NCBI GenBank assembly: GCA_944390275.1
Contig: CALXPL010000001.1
Location: forward strand, 310,001 to 374,000
Direction of reading: 5' to 3'
Origin: an uncultured Alphaproteobacteria bacterium
GTDB taxonomy: Bacteria; Pseudomonadota; Alphaproteobacteria; RF32; CAG-239
Length of the DNA: 64,000 bases
The notes under the pieces were generated by a model. It was not told the origin of the DNA and did no database searches. It was given only the letters and a program-made list of their open reading frames with translations. Positions 29,961 to 38,890 of the stretch are shown piece after piece (the first letter of the stretch is position 1; each line of letters begins with the position of its first letter). The position numbers were made by a program, and so were the translations under genes.

Positions 29961-30599
29961 TTAAATTAGTGATAAAATTTCATAACGGAGTTTGCTTATT
30001 CCTAAGTTTTTGGCAGAACTTGTTGCAATTACACTTGTATAAGCGGCAGCGTGATTCCTTATTTCTTTATCGAGTTCTTGTTTTCTTTTTTCTAATTCTT
30101 TTTCACTGATTTTATCAATTTTGGTTAGAATTATTTGATAGGTTACGGCGGCTTTGTCCAGCATGTCCATGACTTCTTTATCAACCTTTTTTAAACCATG
30201 GCGCGAATCGATAAGGAGAAATACGCGCTTGAGATTTACACGTCCTCTTAAGTAGTCAAAAATCAGTTGTTGCCATTGTTTAACTGTTTTTTCGGGGGCT
30301 TCGGCGTAACCATATCCCGGAAGGTCAACAATATGGATTTCATTGTTTAGGTTAAAATAATTTAATTGTTGTGTTCTTCCGGGGGTGTTTGATGTTTTTG
30401 CTAATTTTTTTTGATTAAATAACGCATTAATAATGCTTGATTTTCCGACATTTGAACGTCCGGCAAAAGCAACCTCGCTCATTTCTGTTAAGGGTAATTG
30501 TGATAATTTTGCAACACTTAATACGAAAGAAACAGGGAGCTTAAATAAATTATCTGCTTTTGTTAAGTTCTCTTGGCTATATTTATCACAATTTTCCAT
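29961..30599 (-). CDS. engB: ribosome biogenesis GTPase EngB
   Basis: 212 aa. GTPase motifs are complete: G1 GRSNVGKSS, G2 TPGRTQQLN, G3 DLPGYG, G4 TKID, and SSAKNLGI near G5. EngB/YsxC acts in late large-subunit assembly. It follows yidC by one base, the order common in alphaproteobacteria. Confidence 0.95.
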   Translation of the reverse strand: MENCDKYSQENLTKADNLFKLPVSFVLSVAKLSQLPLTEMSEVAFAGRSNVGKSSIINALFNQKKLAKTSNTPGRTQQLNYFNLNNEIHIVDLPGYGYAEAPEKTVKQWQQLIFDYLRGRVNLKRVFLLIDSRHGLKKVDKEVMDMLDKAAVTYQIILTKIDKISEKELEKRKQELDKEIRNHAAAYTSVIATSSAKNLGISKLRYEILSLI

Positions 30600-30600
30600 T

Positions 30601-32274
30601 TTAAACCCCGTTCTTTTTCATAATTGCTTTTTGTTGAATTATGGAAAGAATATTGCTTAGTGTCCAGTAAATGACTAAGCCGGAGGCAAAATGTCCTAGC
30701 ATAAATGTAAATATTATGGGAAGCATGGCAAACATTCTGGCTTGGTCTTTATTGGTGGGGGCTGGATTCAGCTTTTGTTGAATGTACATGGTAATTCCCA
30801 TAATTATCGGCCAAACACCAATGTTTATAATTCCAGGAATTGGTAAGTGTGTTATGACTGATAATGTTAGTGGGTCAGGTGCTGATAAATCTTTTATCCA
30901 ACCGATAAATGGGGCATGTCTTATTTCTATCGCAATATTCAATACTTTGTATAATGAGAAAAATACTGGTATTTGTATCAAAAGGGGGAGGCAACCTGAT
31001 GCGGGATTTATTTTTTCTTTGCGATACAGATTCATCGTTTCTTGTTGTAATTTCATTTTGTCTTCGCCGTATCTTTCTTGCAGAACCTTTAGTTTGGGTT
31101 GCAATTTTTTCATTTTAGACATGCTCTCATATGATTTATTAGCGATGGGGAACATGACCAATCTTAATAGTGCTGCGAAAAGCAAAATTGCCCATCCCAT
31201 GTTTCCGATGATTCCATATAAAAAGTCTAAAATATAGAAGAATGGTTTGGTTAAAAAGTAGTACCAACCGAAATCAACAGCTAAATCAAATTTGGGAATG
31301 TTATATTGAGACGTATATTTGTCCAATAATTTGATTTCTTTGGCGCCAGCAAAGAAGCGGACATTGCTGCTGTTTGCGGTGCCTGCTGTAACAGTCATCG
31401 GTTGACCGAGGTAATCTACTTGGTAGCTTATATCATCTAAATTACGGTATTTTACTGTTGATTCCTGTAAATTATTTAAAATGAAAGCACTGAACCAATA
31501 TCTGTCTGAAAATCCGGCCCAGCCTCCTTCTGTTGTAAATTCTTTTGTATCGCCCTTATCTAAATCTTTATATTTTTCTTCATGAAGGGTATCGTTTAAA
31601 ACACCGGTTATTCCCTCATGTACGACAGATGTAGAAGAATTTTCTTTATTGGGAGTGCGGCTGATAAGACCATAAGGATATAATGTTATGTTGTTGTTTG
31701 TGTTATTTTCTACTGTATCTTCTATATTGAACATATAGTTATTATCTAAACTTATTTTACGAATAAATTTTAATCCCTGACCGTTATTCCATTCTAAGAT
31801 AAGAGGACTGTTGTTTGTCAGTTCTGTTCCTTTGGCTATCCATAAGCTATCTTTATTGGGGAGTTTTATGTTTTTGTCATTTGAAAGCCAACCAAATTCT
31901 GCATAATAAGGATTTTGTGTTTGCGCCGGAAATAATAATTCAACATCTTTGCTGTTGGCTTCTAGTGTTTGTTTGTATTTATCCAGTAAGAGATCATCAA
32001 AGCGAGCTCCTTGAAGTCTTATACTTCCTGAAAGAACTTCATTTTTTAATTTTACTCGGGGAGATAAAGAACGTACTTTTTCGGCGGTTAATGGGCTTTT
32101 AATTGTGTTGCTTGTTTCTCCTTCTTCTTTTATTTCAAGAGAAGGTTGAGGCTGTATTTGTTCTTCTTTGTTGTTTTGCGGAACACTGGGAAAAAGTGCG
32201 TTGGTTATGTAAATTACCGCTATTGATAAAATGACAGCAAGGTATAATCCTTTGTTATTCATATCGTCTTTCAT
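30601..32274 (-). CDS. yidC: membrane protein insertase YidC
   Basis: 557 aa. N-terminal membrane helix, a large periplasmic beta domain, then the conserved C-terminal insertase core of about five helices (YFLTKPFFYILDFLYG, NMGWAILLFAALLRLVMFP, MKKLQPKLKVLQERYGEDK, PASGCLPLLIQIPVFFSLYK). AGGAGA precedes the ATG. Inserts and folds inner-membrane proteins with or without SecYEG. Confidence 0.96.
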   Translation of the reverse strand: MKDDMNNKGLYLAVILSIAVIYITNALFPSVPQNNKEEQIQPQPSLEIKEEGETSNTIKSPLTAEKVRSLSPRVKLKNEVLSGSIRLQGARFDDLLLDKYKQTLEANSKDVELLFPAQTQNPYYAEFGWLSNDKNIKLPNKDSLWIAKGTELTNNSPLILEWNNGQGLKFIRKISLDNNYMFNIEDTVENNTNNNITLYPYGLISRTPNKENSSTSVVHEGITGVLNDTLHEEKYKDLDKGDTKEFTTEGGWAGFSDRYWFSAFILNNLQESTVKYRNLDDISYQVDYLGQPMTVTAGTANSSNVRFFAGAKEIKLLDKYTSQYNIPKFDLAVDFGWYYFLTKPFFYILDFLYGIIGNMGWAILLFAALLRLVMFPIANKSYESMSKMKKLQPKLKVLQERYGEDKMKLQQETMNLYRKEKINPASGCLPLLIQIPVFFSLYKVLNIAIEIRHAPFIGWIKDLSAPDPLTLSVITHLPIPGIINIGVWPIIMGITMYIQQKLNPAPTNKDQARMFAMLPIIFTFMLGHFASGLVIYWTLSNILSIIQQKAIMKKNGV

Positions 32275-32338
32275 AATATCTCCTGTTTATGCTTTATTTT
32301 TGCAAAATTTAATCTATATTTTCTTGAAAAGCAAGGAT

Positions 32339-32596
32339 TTATATCGATTTGTGTTTATCTTTGTGTTTTGTTGCCGGAGGAACGGGATCGTATCCTTGCC
32401 CTCCCCACGGATGACATCGTAACAGCCGCTTTGTACCTAAATATATTCCTTTGAAAATTCCATGAATTTGTATAGCTTCTATCATATACTGAGAACAAGT
32501 TGGACGATAGCGACATACTCCCGGAAATAATGGAGAAATAAATTTTTGATAAATTTTAATTGTTTGTATCAGAAGGTATTTAAGAAATTTGCCCAT
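32339..32596 (-). CDS. yidD: membrane protein insertion efficiency factor YidD
   Basis: 85 aa, the usual size. [30 protein letters not shown] and [17 protein letters not shown] are the family signature. Overlaps rnpA by 17 bases. Confidence 0.95.
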   Translation of the reverse strand: MGKFLKYLLIQTIKIYQKFISPLFPGVCRYRPTCSQYMIEAIQIHGIFKGIYLGTKRLLRCHPWGGQGYDPVPPATKHKDKHKSI

Positions 32597-32954
32597 CGTT
32601 TTCTGTTTCGGATTGCGTTGTTGTATGTAGTTTTTTCAGTCCCCATTTTAAATCTTTTTTCAATTTTTCAAAAGGACATTCTGCCGTATTATATCTTCCG
32701 ATAAGAACGTAGGTGTAACCCGCGTGAGCATGTTGTAAGAAAAGTTCTCTGACGGCTGCTCTTAATCTTCTTCTTGTGCGATTACGAATGTGGGCTTTGC
32801 CGATTTTTTTTGTTGTGGTATAGCCGACAAATATGTTTTCTTTATCGGATAAATTTTGAGCCGCCTGTATAACGACTGTTGATGTTATCATCTTCAGTCC
32901 TTTTTGGGCGACTCTAACGAAATCTTTGCGCTTTCTTAATGTTAAAATTTCCAT
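32580..32954 (-). CDS. rnpA: ribonuclease P protein component
   Basis: About 124 aa from the ATG at 32954 (a TTG at 32960 is also open). [10 protein letters not shown] at the N-terminus and [22 protein letters not shown] carry the RNR motif that contacts RNase P RNA. Lies between rpmH and yidD as expected. Confidence 0.93.
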   Translation of the reverse strand: MEILTLRKRKDFVRVAQKGLKMITSTVVIQAAQNLSDKENIFVGYTTTKKIGKAHIRNRTRRRLRAAVRELFLQHAHAGYTYVLIGRYNTAECPFEKLKKDLKWGLKKLHTTTQSETENDGQIS

Positions 32955-32975
32955 AGGCAAAACAATCTGTTATTG

Positions 32976-33110
32976 TTATGCTGAAATTTTAGCGCGTCCT
33001 CTTGCGCGGCGTGCGGCCAATACTTTACGACCATTCTTTGTTGCCATGCGAGCACGGAAACCGTGGCGGCGAGATCTTACCAATTTGCTTGGTTGATATG
33101 TACGTTTCAT
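32976..33110 (-). CDS. rpmH: 50S ribosomal protein L34
   Basis: 44 aa, exact family length. It begins [20 protein letters not shown] and ends RGRAKISA, highly basic. ATG at 33110 preceded by GGAGAAATGAA. First gene of the rpmH-rnpA-yidD-yidC-engB transcript. Confidence 0.97.
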   Translation of the reverse strand: MKRTYQPSKLVRSRRHGFRARMATKNGRKVLAARRARGRAKISA

Positions 33111-33195
33111 TTCATTTCTCCGGTTAAATGTGAATCTTATTGATTCTGGTTATTATTATTTATTTTAGCCTTGTTAAAGGCCTCGGAACATCTTG

Positions 33196-33224
33196 CTTAT
33201 ATGTTGTTTTTTTTTATCTGTCAA
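33196..33224 (-). promoter_or_regulatory. promoter of the rpmH operon
   Basis: Minus strand TTGACA, 17-base spacer, TATAAG, about 85 bases upstream of the L34 start, just outside the terminator of the next gene. Confidence 0.8.
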
Positions 33225-33230
33225 GTTAAA

Positions 33231-33257
33231 AAGAAACAGCCTTAAAGGCTGTTTCTT
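33231..33257 (-). terminator. terminator of the Bax-inhibitor-1-like gene
   Basis: Eleven-base stem AAGAAACAGCC/GGCTGTTTCTT with a five-base loop, ten bases after the stop codon at 33267. The T-run on the minus strand is short. Confidence 0.75.
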
Positions 33258-33266
33258 TTGTTTTTG

Positions 33267-33998
33267 CTATTTTCTGTCTCCAAATAAGCGTAGAAGTGCT
33301 AAGAATAAATTGATGAAGTCTAAGTATAATTCTAACGCTCCGCTTAATGCAATTTTATTCATTGTTTCAGAATCACTACTTTGAATGTACATTGCCTTGA
33401 TTTTTTGTGTATCATAGGCAGTTAAACCTATAAATATGAAGACACTAATAATGGAGATAATGGTATTGGTCATAGAATTTGAGAAAAATAAATTAACCAA
33501 TGAAGCTATGATTATACCCCATAATGCCATTATACAAAAAGAACCTATGCTGCTTAAATCTTTTTTGGATGTGTAGCCGTAAATGCTCATTGCTCCGAAA
33601 GTTGCTGCCGTAATAAGGAATATACGGGCTATGCTGGCTCCGGTGTAAAGCAAAACGGTTGGTGTAAGGCTTGCTCCCATTAATGCCGAAAAAATCCAAA
33701 AGACTGTTTGAGCTTTGCTTGAGCTGCCATTACGAATTACTGATGAAAAGTAAAAGACCATAGCTAATGGAGCTAAAAGAATTAACCAGCCTAAAATTGA
33801 TAAACTTACCTGATTGCCGCTTATGGAAAAAAACATATGGAGCAATGGTGTGTTCATTATGATGTATGATGTTAAAGCTGTTACAACCAGTCCTCCGGCC
33901 ATAAAATTGTACACTTTACGTAGATATTCGCGTAAATCTGCTTCAATTATTGTACCTTGTATGCTGTGTGATGTTGTTTGAACGTTGTTATCTAGCAT
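33267..33998 (-). CDS. Bax inhibitor-1/YccA family membrane protein
   Basis: 243 aa with seven predicted membrane helices. LRKVYNFMAGGLVVTALTSY near the start and the C-terminal LTAYDTQKIKAMY ... ALELYLDFINLFLALLRLFG match the BI-1/YccA/YbhL family. Role in bacteria is unsettled (calcium leak and membrane-protease interaction are reported for relatives). Single gene with its own promoter and terminator. Confidence 0.92.
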   Translation of the reverse strand: MLDNNVQTTSHSIQGTIIEADLREYLRKVYNFMAGGLVVTALTSYIIMNTPLLHMFFSISGNQVSLSILGWLILLAPLAMVFYFSSVIRNGSSSKAQTVFWIFSALMGASLTPTVLLYTGASIARIFLITAATFGAMSIYGYTSKKDLSSIGSFCIMALWGIIIASLVNLFFSNSMTNTIISIISVFIFIGLTAYDTQKIKAMYIQSSDSETMNKIALSGALELYLDFINLFLALLRLFGDRK

Positions 33999-34030
33999 TC
34001 GTAAATTTCCTCCTTTATTGTTCTTTTTAT

Positions 34031-34059
34031 AATATAGGAATGTTTGTGGTTTAAATCAA
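34031..34059 (-). promoter_or_regulatory. promoter of the Bax-inhibitor-1-like gene
   Basis: Minus strand TTGATT, 17-base spacer, TATATT, about 33 bases upstream of the ATG at 33998, with an AGGAGG site between. Confidence 0.75.
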
Positions 34060-34088
34060 TATTTTTATCTTTTATAATTGGAATCTGT

Positions 34089-34799
34089 TTATTTATACAA
34101 ATATAAATCTTTTCCGTGTTCTTTTAACCATTGTTCTCCTTGAGAATATTCCGGATATAGTCTTTCTACGCATTGCCAAAAAGCCGATGAGTGGTTTGGG
34201 TATTGAAGGTGCGCAACCTCATGTGCCATGAGGTAGTTTATAACAAATTCCGGAGCTAACGCTATTCTCCAACTGTAATTAATGTTTTGAAGTGAAGAAC
34301 AACTTCCCCAACGTGATTTCGTGTCTTTTATTGTTATTCCATTTATACTTTTTCCGAGTTTTTTGGCATATTTATTGGAACGTTTGTAAAACTCTGTTTC
34401 TGCTTTCTTTTTGATAAAGTCTTTTACTCGTCGATGTAGAAATTCTAAATTTCCCGACACAAGAAGTTTGTCCGCTTCTATTTTGGCTCCTAATTTCCTT
34501 TCAGGAGCATGAGTGATGATAACTGTTTTTCCGAATAAGCTTATTCTTTCTCCATTTTCAAACGGTTTGCTTTGTGGCAGTTTATTGAGAGAATCTTGTA
34601 TCCACTCTTTGTGTAACAATACAAAATCTATTGCCTTTTTTTGAGAACAATAGCGAGGAAGGGATAAAACCGGAATATGCTCTTTGGAGTCAATCCGAAG
34701 AGTTAATTTTTTTGCTCGCGGCGATTTGACTATCTTTATTGGAAAGTCAATCTCTTGTTCAATATTATAAGTCTTTCCAGTCAATAATGTAATCTTCAT
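34089..34799 (-). CDS. YgjP-like zinc metallopeptidase (DUF45)
   Basis: 236 aa. The zinc motif HEVAHLQYPNHSSAFW (HExxH plus downstream His) and KSRWGSCSS are the M48-related YgjP/DUF45 signature. The N-terminal KIVKSPRAKKLTLRID matches as well. Cytosolic, function not established in the family. Its start overlaps the upstream YcgN-like gene by 35 bases. Confidence 0.88.
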   Translation of the reverse strand: MKITLLTGKTYNIEQEIDFPIKIVKSPRAKKLTLRIDSKEHIPVLSLPRYCSQKKAIDFVLLHKEWIQDSLNKLPQSKPFENGERISLFGKTVIITHAPERKLGAKIEADKLLVSGNLEFLHRRVKDFIKKKAETEFYKRSNKYAKKLGKSINGITIKDTKSRWGSCSSLQNINYSWRIALAPEFVINYLMAHEVAHLQYPNHSSAFWQCVERLYPEYSQGEQWLKEHGKDLYLYK

Positions 34800-35271
34800 A
34801 GTTTTTTATTCCGGTTTCTGATACAACTGAACGATTTTGCAGAGACATTCCAGCTTGGTGTACCGACGCGGCTTGACCCGTGATGAGTGGGTGCCATGAA
34901 GGAAGGTCATAGCCGTTATCAAGAAGCCAATAAGCGCATGTTTTGGGTAACCAACGCGGTTTTTCGCGAATGGCTTTTATATCAATATCACGGCAATCGT
35001 AAACTTTTTCAAAACGGTGCGGATATATTCGGCATAAACAGCTTTGACAGTCTAAAAAACGGCAGTAGGTGTTGGTAAATTTAATTTTTCCCTTAATTTC
35101 TAGTTTGTTTAAACAACACTTTCCACATCCGTCGCATAAAAGTTCCCATTCTGTTTTATTCATGTCTTCTAATTTTTTCTTTTTCCAAAATTCGGGTTCA
35201 ACTTCGTTTAAAGCTTTTAAACGGTCTTGTGGATTGTATTCGGCTTCTATTTTGTATTCCTTATTTTCCAT
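34765..35271 (-). CDS. YcgN-family cysteine-cluster protein
   Basis: 168 aa from the ATG at 35271, which shares one base with the preceding stop (TAATG). Cysteines CDGCGKCC, then CRFLDCQSCLCRIYP and the DCRDI and PKTCAYWLL segments define the YcgN/UPF0260 cluster, thought to bind metal. The upstream, shorter gene is a paralogue. Confidence 0.88.
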   Translation of the reverse strand: MENKEYKIEAEYNPQDRLKALNEVEPEFWKKKKLEDMNKTEWELLCDGCGKCCLNKLEIKGKIKFTNTYCRFLDCQSCLCRIYPHRFEKVYDCRDIDIKAIREKPRWLPKTCAYWLLDNGYDLPSWHPLITGQAASVHQAGMSLQNRSVVSETGIKNYEDYIIDWKDL

Positions 35272-35651
35272 TATAGGTCTTCCCAATCAACAATATGGTC
35301 TTCTAATTCTTCTTCTTTTACCAGCTTTTCAGAAATACAGCGATTTTTTATAGTTGTCTTTTTTGCTTGAGGGCGGTTTTCTACAAGTCTTCTGTATGCA
35401 CAGGAGTCCGGCATCCAAGATATTTTATCAACGTTGTCTTTTGTGAGTTTGATACATTCGGGAACGAGTTCACAGCGTTGTTTGTACACACGACAGAGGC
35501 AGTTTTCATTGTCAAAATATTGGCAAACAACGTCTGTATAATAAATTTCTCCGCTATCTTCATCTTGCAATTTTATTAGACAGCATTTTCCGCAATGTGT
35601 ACAGATTTGCTCCCATTCTTCTTCTGTGTAATCTTCTAACTTTTTTTTCAC
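35271..35651 (-). CDS. short YcgN-like cysteine-cluster protein
   Basis: 126 aa. Same cysteine pattern as its neighbour (CTHCGKCC, CQYFDNENCLCRVYKQRC, PDSCAYRRL, and a final VDWEDL matching IDWKDL), but it lacks the WHPLITG segment and ~40 residues. A tandem duplication followed by shortening is the simplest reading. Confidence 0.82.
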   Translation of the reverse strand: MKKKLEDYTEEEWEQICTHCGKCCLIKLQDEDSGEIYYTDVVCQYFDNENCLCRVYKQRCELVPECIKLTKDNVDKISWMPDSCAYRRLVENRPQAKKTTIKNRCISEKLVKEEELEDHIVDWEDL

Positions 35652-35725
35652 CTTATTTCCTTTATTTATTCTTTTGTAATCATCTTTGTCTAAGATAACA
35701 TTATTTTATTTAAGGAGAAACAAAA

Positions 35726-36133
35726 ATGTTTAAATGGTTAGCGGATATGATTGTTAAAACCCCAGTACAAGGGACTTGTAGCTGTTGTGAAGGTAAAAAA
35801 GAACAACTCCGAAAAATGCAAAAAGCTATTCTGGAAAATAACGAATCGGAAAATGAATCCTTATTTGAGCATGATTCTTGTTCTTGCGGCGGAAAATGCC
35901 ACTGTTCTAATCATTCAGAGGAAAACACGGAAAATTCTTGTCATTGCCACAAAGAAAAAGAAGGTGAGTGTTGTTGTGCTCAAACCTTTTCTTCAGCTTC
36001 TTATACGGCTTCTTATTCCTTTGATAAAGATGCTAATCATTACCAGAAAACGGTTACTTATCATGCTAAAGATACTTGTTGTTGTCAGAATAATCATTTT
36101 GAACCAACTCAGAAGCATAATCATGACGATTAG
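35726..36133 (+). CDS. cysteine/histidine-rich small protein, metallothionein-like
   Basis: 135 aa with 15 cysteines in clustered CxC, CC and CCC arrangements (TCSCC, CSCGGKCHCS, CHCH, ECCCA, TCCCQ) and many histidines, ending HNHDD. AAGGAGA lies eight bases before the ATG. No membrane segment beyond a weakly amphipathic first 15 residues (FKWLADMIVKTP). The composition suggests metal binding or a redox role; no family is recognised. It sits between two YcgN-like cysteine proteins and dnaB and converges on dnaB. Confidence 0.65.
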   Translation: MFKWLADMIVKTPVQGTCSCCEGKKEQLRKMQKAILENNESENESLFEHDSCSCGGKCHCSNHSEENTENSCHCHKEKEGECCCAQTFSSASYTASYSFDKDANHYQKTVTYHAKDTCCCQNNHFEPTQKHNHDD

Positions 36134-36169
36134 TAACGTGTTGCCTAAGTTTCTTAAAAATAGCATATT

Positions 36170-37645
36170 TTATCCTATTTGGTCGGGTAGATTTTCTTCT
36201 CTTGCGAGATTGCCGAATTGTGTAAATTCGCCATTCCAGAAAAGCTGTACTGTTCCTGTTGGTCCATGACGTTGTTTCCCGATGATGACTTCTCCGATGT
36301 TTTCGGTTTGGCGAATCCTTGTTTCCCATTCTTCTAGACGATTTTGAAAATGTTCCGGTGTTTCTCCGGCTCGCTGTTTGGGTTCTTCGTTTTTTATGTA
36401 ATAGTTTTCTCGGAAAACAAACATTACTATATCAGCGTCTTGCTCAATAGAACCTGATTCTCTCAAGTCTGACATTATAGGACGTTTATCATCCCTTTGT
36501 TCAACACCACGGCTTAATTGGGATAGAGCTATGACGGGGATGTTTAATTCCTTTGCTAACATTTTCAACCCACGGGAAATTTCGGATAATTCTTGAACGC
36601 GGTTTCCTTCTGAGCGTTTGCTTCCGCTTCCGTTAATTAATTGGATATAATCTATAACAATTAAACCTAAGCCTTTGTTCCTTTTTAATCTGCGGGCTCT
36701 GGTGCGAATCGTGTTGATGTTTACTCCGGGGGAATCATCTATATAAAGCGGAATGTTTTCTAATTCTCGAACTCCGGCGGCTATGCGAATAAATTCTGCT
36801 TCATCTAGTTCTCCGGTGCGCATCTTATGGCTTGGGGTTTGGGTTACGGTTGATAAAATACGACTGGCAAGTTGGTCTGCCGACATTTCTAGTGAGAAAA
36901 AGGCGACACCGCGATTGCGATTATCTAGATTTTTATCACGACTCATAAATTCTGCAACATTATAAGCAATGTTTGTAGCTAATGCTGTTTTACCCATAGC
37001 CGGACGTCCGGCTAAAATGATTAAATCTGAATTATTTAGTCCTCCGGTTTTGTTATCTAAAGCATCTAATCCTGTGGGTAATCCCGATAATTTTCCTTCT
37101 TTTTGATAGGCTTGTTCTATCAAGGCTAATGATGATGTTAAGGCATCTCCAAAAGAAACAAATCCTCCTTGTATGTCGCCTTGGTTGGAAAGTTCAAACA
37201 GGCGCTTTTCTGCCATTTCTATTTGGGTATTGGCATCGGTATCAACATCTTCTTTCATTGCCGAATTGACAATTTCATAACCGGTTGCAATTAATTCTCT
37301 TCTTAAATATTTGTCATAAATGAATTGTCCGTAATATTCGACATTTGTTAACGGAGAGGCGCTATCTGCTAATTTTACCAAGTATTTATGACCACCGACT
37401 TCATTGAGAGTACCTTCTTGTTCAAAATAATTTTTGAGAGTAATGACATCGGCAATGTGTCCTCTTTGGATTAATTTGGATATTACTTCATAAATTTTGC
37501 TATGTATCGAATCGGCAAAGTGAAAAGGACGTAAGTATTCGGAGATTTTTTCAAAGGCTTTGTTGTTTACGAGAATTGCTCCAAGTAGTGCTTGTTCGGC
37601 TTCTAAATTTTGTGGGAGAAGTGATGTATCAACCGTATTATCCAT
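36170..37645 (-). CDS. dnaB: replicative DNA helicase DnaB
   Basis: 491 aa. N-terminal primase-interacting domain (PQNLEAEQALLGAILVNN) and RecA-like C-terminal domain with Walker A GRPAMGKTAL, Walker B LIVIDYIQL and SQLSRGVEQR. Unwinds DNA ahead of the replication fork. No intein. Single gene. Confidence 0.97.
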   Translation of the reverse strand: MDNTVDTSLLPQNLEAEQALLGAILVNNKAFEKISEYLRPFHFADSIHSKIYEVISKLIQRGHIADVITLKNYFEQEGTLNEVGGHKYLVKLADSASPLTNVEYYGQFIYDKYLRRELIATGYEIVNSAMKEDVDTDANTQIEMAEKRLFELSNQGDIQGGFVSFGDALTSSLALIEQAYQKEGKLSGLPTGLDALDNKTGGLNNSDLIILAGRPAMGKTALATNIAYNVAEFMSRDKNLDNRNRGVAFFSLEMSADQLASRILSTVTQTPSHKMRTGELDEAEFIRIAAGVRELENIPLYIDDSPGVNINTIRTRARRLKRNKGLGLIVIDYIQLINGSGSKRSEGNRVQELSEISRGLKMLAKELNIPVIALSQLSRGVEQRDDKRPIMSDLRESGSIEQDADIVMFVFRENYYIKNEEPKQRAGETPEHFQNRLEEWETRIRQTENIGEVIIGKQRHGPTGTVQLFWNGEFTQFGNLAREENLPDQIG

Positions 37646-37674
37646 GAATTAAATCCTTGAGTTCTTTTGCGCTA

Positions 37675-37702
37675 GTTATAGCTTATTTCTGTTGAATTAC
37701 AA
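37675..37702 (-). promoter_or_regulatory. probable dnaB promoter
   Basis: Minus strand TTGTAA, 16-base spacer, TATAAC, about 30 bases before the ATG. Confidence 0.5.
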
Positions 37703-37752
37703 TAAAAATGACTCTTTTTTGTTTTGAGCCTTGTGGATAATGGGGATAAAAA

Positions 37753-37775
37753 AAGCCTTCTTATTCAGAAGGCTT
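37753..37775 (-). terminator. rpmB terminator
   Basis: Nine-base stem AAGCCTTCT/AGAAGGCTT with five-base loop, followed on the minus strand by a run of T. Lies 20 bases after the L28 stop. Confidence 0.85.
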
Positions 37776-37794
37776 AAAAAATTGTCTTTTTTTC

Positions 37795-38070
37795 TTATGC
37801 TTTTGCAATTTGTTTTTTTATTTTAATTGCTTCATCAGACAATTTGCTGTTTGATGTCGATGTTAAGTAAGCATCTAAACCTCCGTTGTGTTCAATAGAA
37901 CGAAGCGTTTTTGAGCATACTTTCAATTTAAATACTTTTCCAAGTTTTTCACTTAACAAAGATACTACTTGCAAGTTTGGTAAAAAGCGACGACGTGTTT
38001 TGTTATTTGCGTGGCTTACGTTATTTCCACTCATTACACCCGTGCCGCTGATATCGCATTTTTTAGACAT
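37795..38070 (-). CDS. rpmB: 50S ribosomal protein L28
   Basis: 91 aa. KCDISGTGVMSGNNVSHANN, RRRFLPNLQ and the C-terminal lysine-rich helix are the L28 pattern. Monocistronic with promoter and terminator visible. Confidence 0.96.
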   Translation of the reverse strand: MSKKCDISGTGVMSGNNVSHANNKTRRRFLPNLQVVSLLSEKLGKVFKLKVCSKTLRSIEHNGGLDAYLTSTSNSKLSDEAIKIKKQIAKA

Positions 38071-38116
38071 GTTAAACTATCCTTATATTTCAATCAAAAC
38101 ATAAACTTGTTGCCCT

Positions 38117-38145
38117 TTAATAGACGTTATTTCTTTGAGAGTCAA
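38117..38145 (-). promoter_or_regulatory. rpmB promoter
   Basis: Minus strand TTGACT, 17-base spacer, TATTAA, about 47 bases before the L28 start. Confidence 0.7.
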
Positions 38146-38194
38146 GTAAAAAATATAAATTGGCTTCTTTTTTTGACTAAAACGAATATATAAA

Positions 38195-38225
38195 AAGCGT
38201 ATTGAGAGGAAAACCCAATACGCTT
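38195..38225 (-). terminator. terminator of the 129-aa gene
   Basis: Ten-base stem AAGCGTATTG/CAATACGCTT with an 11-base loop, followed on the minus strand by a short T-run. Confidence 0.75.
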
Positions 38226-38263
38226 GCAGATGACTTTAGTCTTTGCAGATGACTTTAGTCTTT
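38226..38263. repeat. tandem 19-bp direct repeat
   Basis: Two perfect back-to-back copies of GCAGATGACTTTAGTCTTT covering the stop-codon end of the 129-aa gene. Likely a replication-slippage duplication. Confidence 0.85.
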
Positions 38264-38644
38264 TTTCAATTCATTCTCTACACTTGCCGGTAGTTCTTTT
38301 TGTATTTCGCGGCAGAGATTAATAATATAATCTGCGGCAGGCCGGCAGTGATCTTTACGTTGTTTACAGATGTGCAAAAGTGCACTTTCTGCTATTCCAT
38401 GCTGCGAAATGTAGCTGCGCAACATGTTTTTGATTGATTGACATTCTTGACCTTTGGCAAAGCAATTTGTGTGCTTCCCGGCTAGGTTGCTGTCATGATT
38501 TTGCAAAAAAATGCAACATTTGTATAGTAATATAGCCTCTGAGTCTTCGTAAAGTTTGTTGTTACCTACGTAAAGACGTGCTTTGGCAAGATTTACTGTT
38601 GCAATGAAATTTTGCTCTTCTTTTTCACTTGTAAATTTTTTCAT
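38255..38644 (-). CDS. hypothetical protein
   Basis: 129 aa, not recognised. Hydrophilic, helical, with seven scattered cysteines (YKCCIF, NCFAKGQEC, HICKQ, DHCRP, NLCRE), no signal peptide or membrane segment. The tandem repeat at its 3' end may have altered its last residues. Confidence 0.55.
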   Translation of the reverse strand: MKKFTSEKEEQNFIATVNLAKARLYVGNNKLYEDSEAILLYKCCIFLQNHDSNLAGKHTNCFAKGQECQSIKNMLRSYISQHGIAESALLHICKQRKDHCRPAADYIINLCREIQKELPASVENELKKD

Positions 38645-38776
38645 AATTATAGCGTTTTTTAATTAATAATTAATTTTCGTTTCTCCTTTATCATCATTTG
38701 TTTATTTTGTCTAGAACTTTTTTATATATTTTTCTTGTTTATTCTTTTTTTTTACGATAAAACTATTTTTGTGTTT

Positions 38777-38853
38777 GTACCCGTAGCTCAGTTGGATAGA
38801 GTATCGGCCTCCGACGCCGAGGGTCATGGGTTCGAATCCCTTCGGGTACGCCA
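38777..38853 (+). tRNA. tRNA-Arg (anticodon CCG)
   Basis: 77-base cloverleaf: acceptor GTACCCG pairs with CGGGTAC, D arm GCTCAGTTGGATAGAGT, anticodon stem TCGGC/GCCGA with loop CTCCGAC (anticodon CCG), T arm with GGTTCGAATCCC-like loop and an encoded CCA at 38851-38853. Confidence 0.95.
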
Positions 38854-38890
38854 TTTAAAGCAAGTTTGTAAAATTAAACTTGCTTTTGTT

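Noticed and set aside
35751..36269. 172-codon open frame overlapping the cysteine-rich gene and dnaB
   Set aside because: Wrong frame relative to the AAGGAGA-led ATG at 35726 and runs into the dnaB 3' end; looks like a shadow.
38226..38263. CRISPR-like repeat
   Set aside because: Only two directly abutting 19-bp copies with no spacers; a simple tandem duplication.
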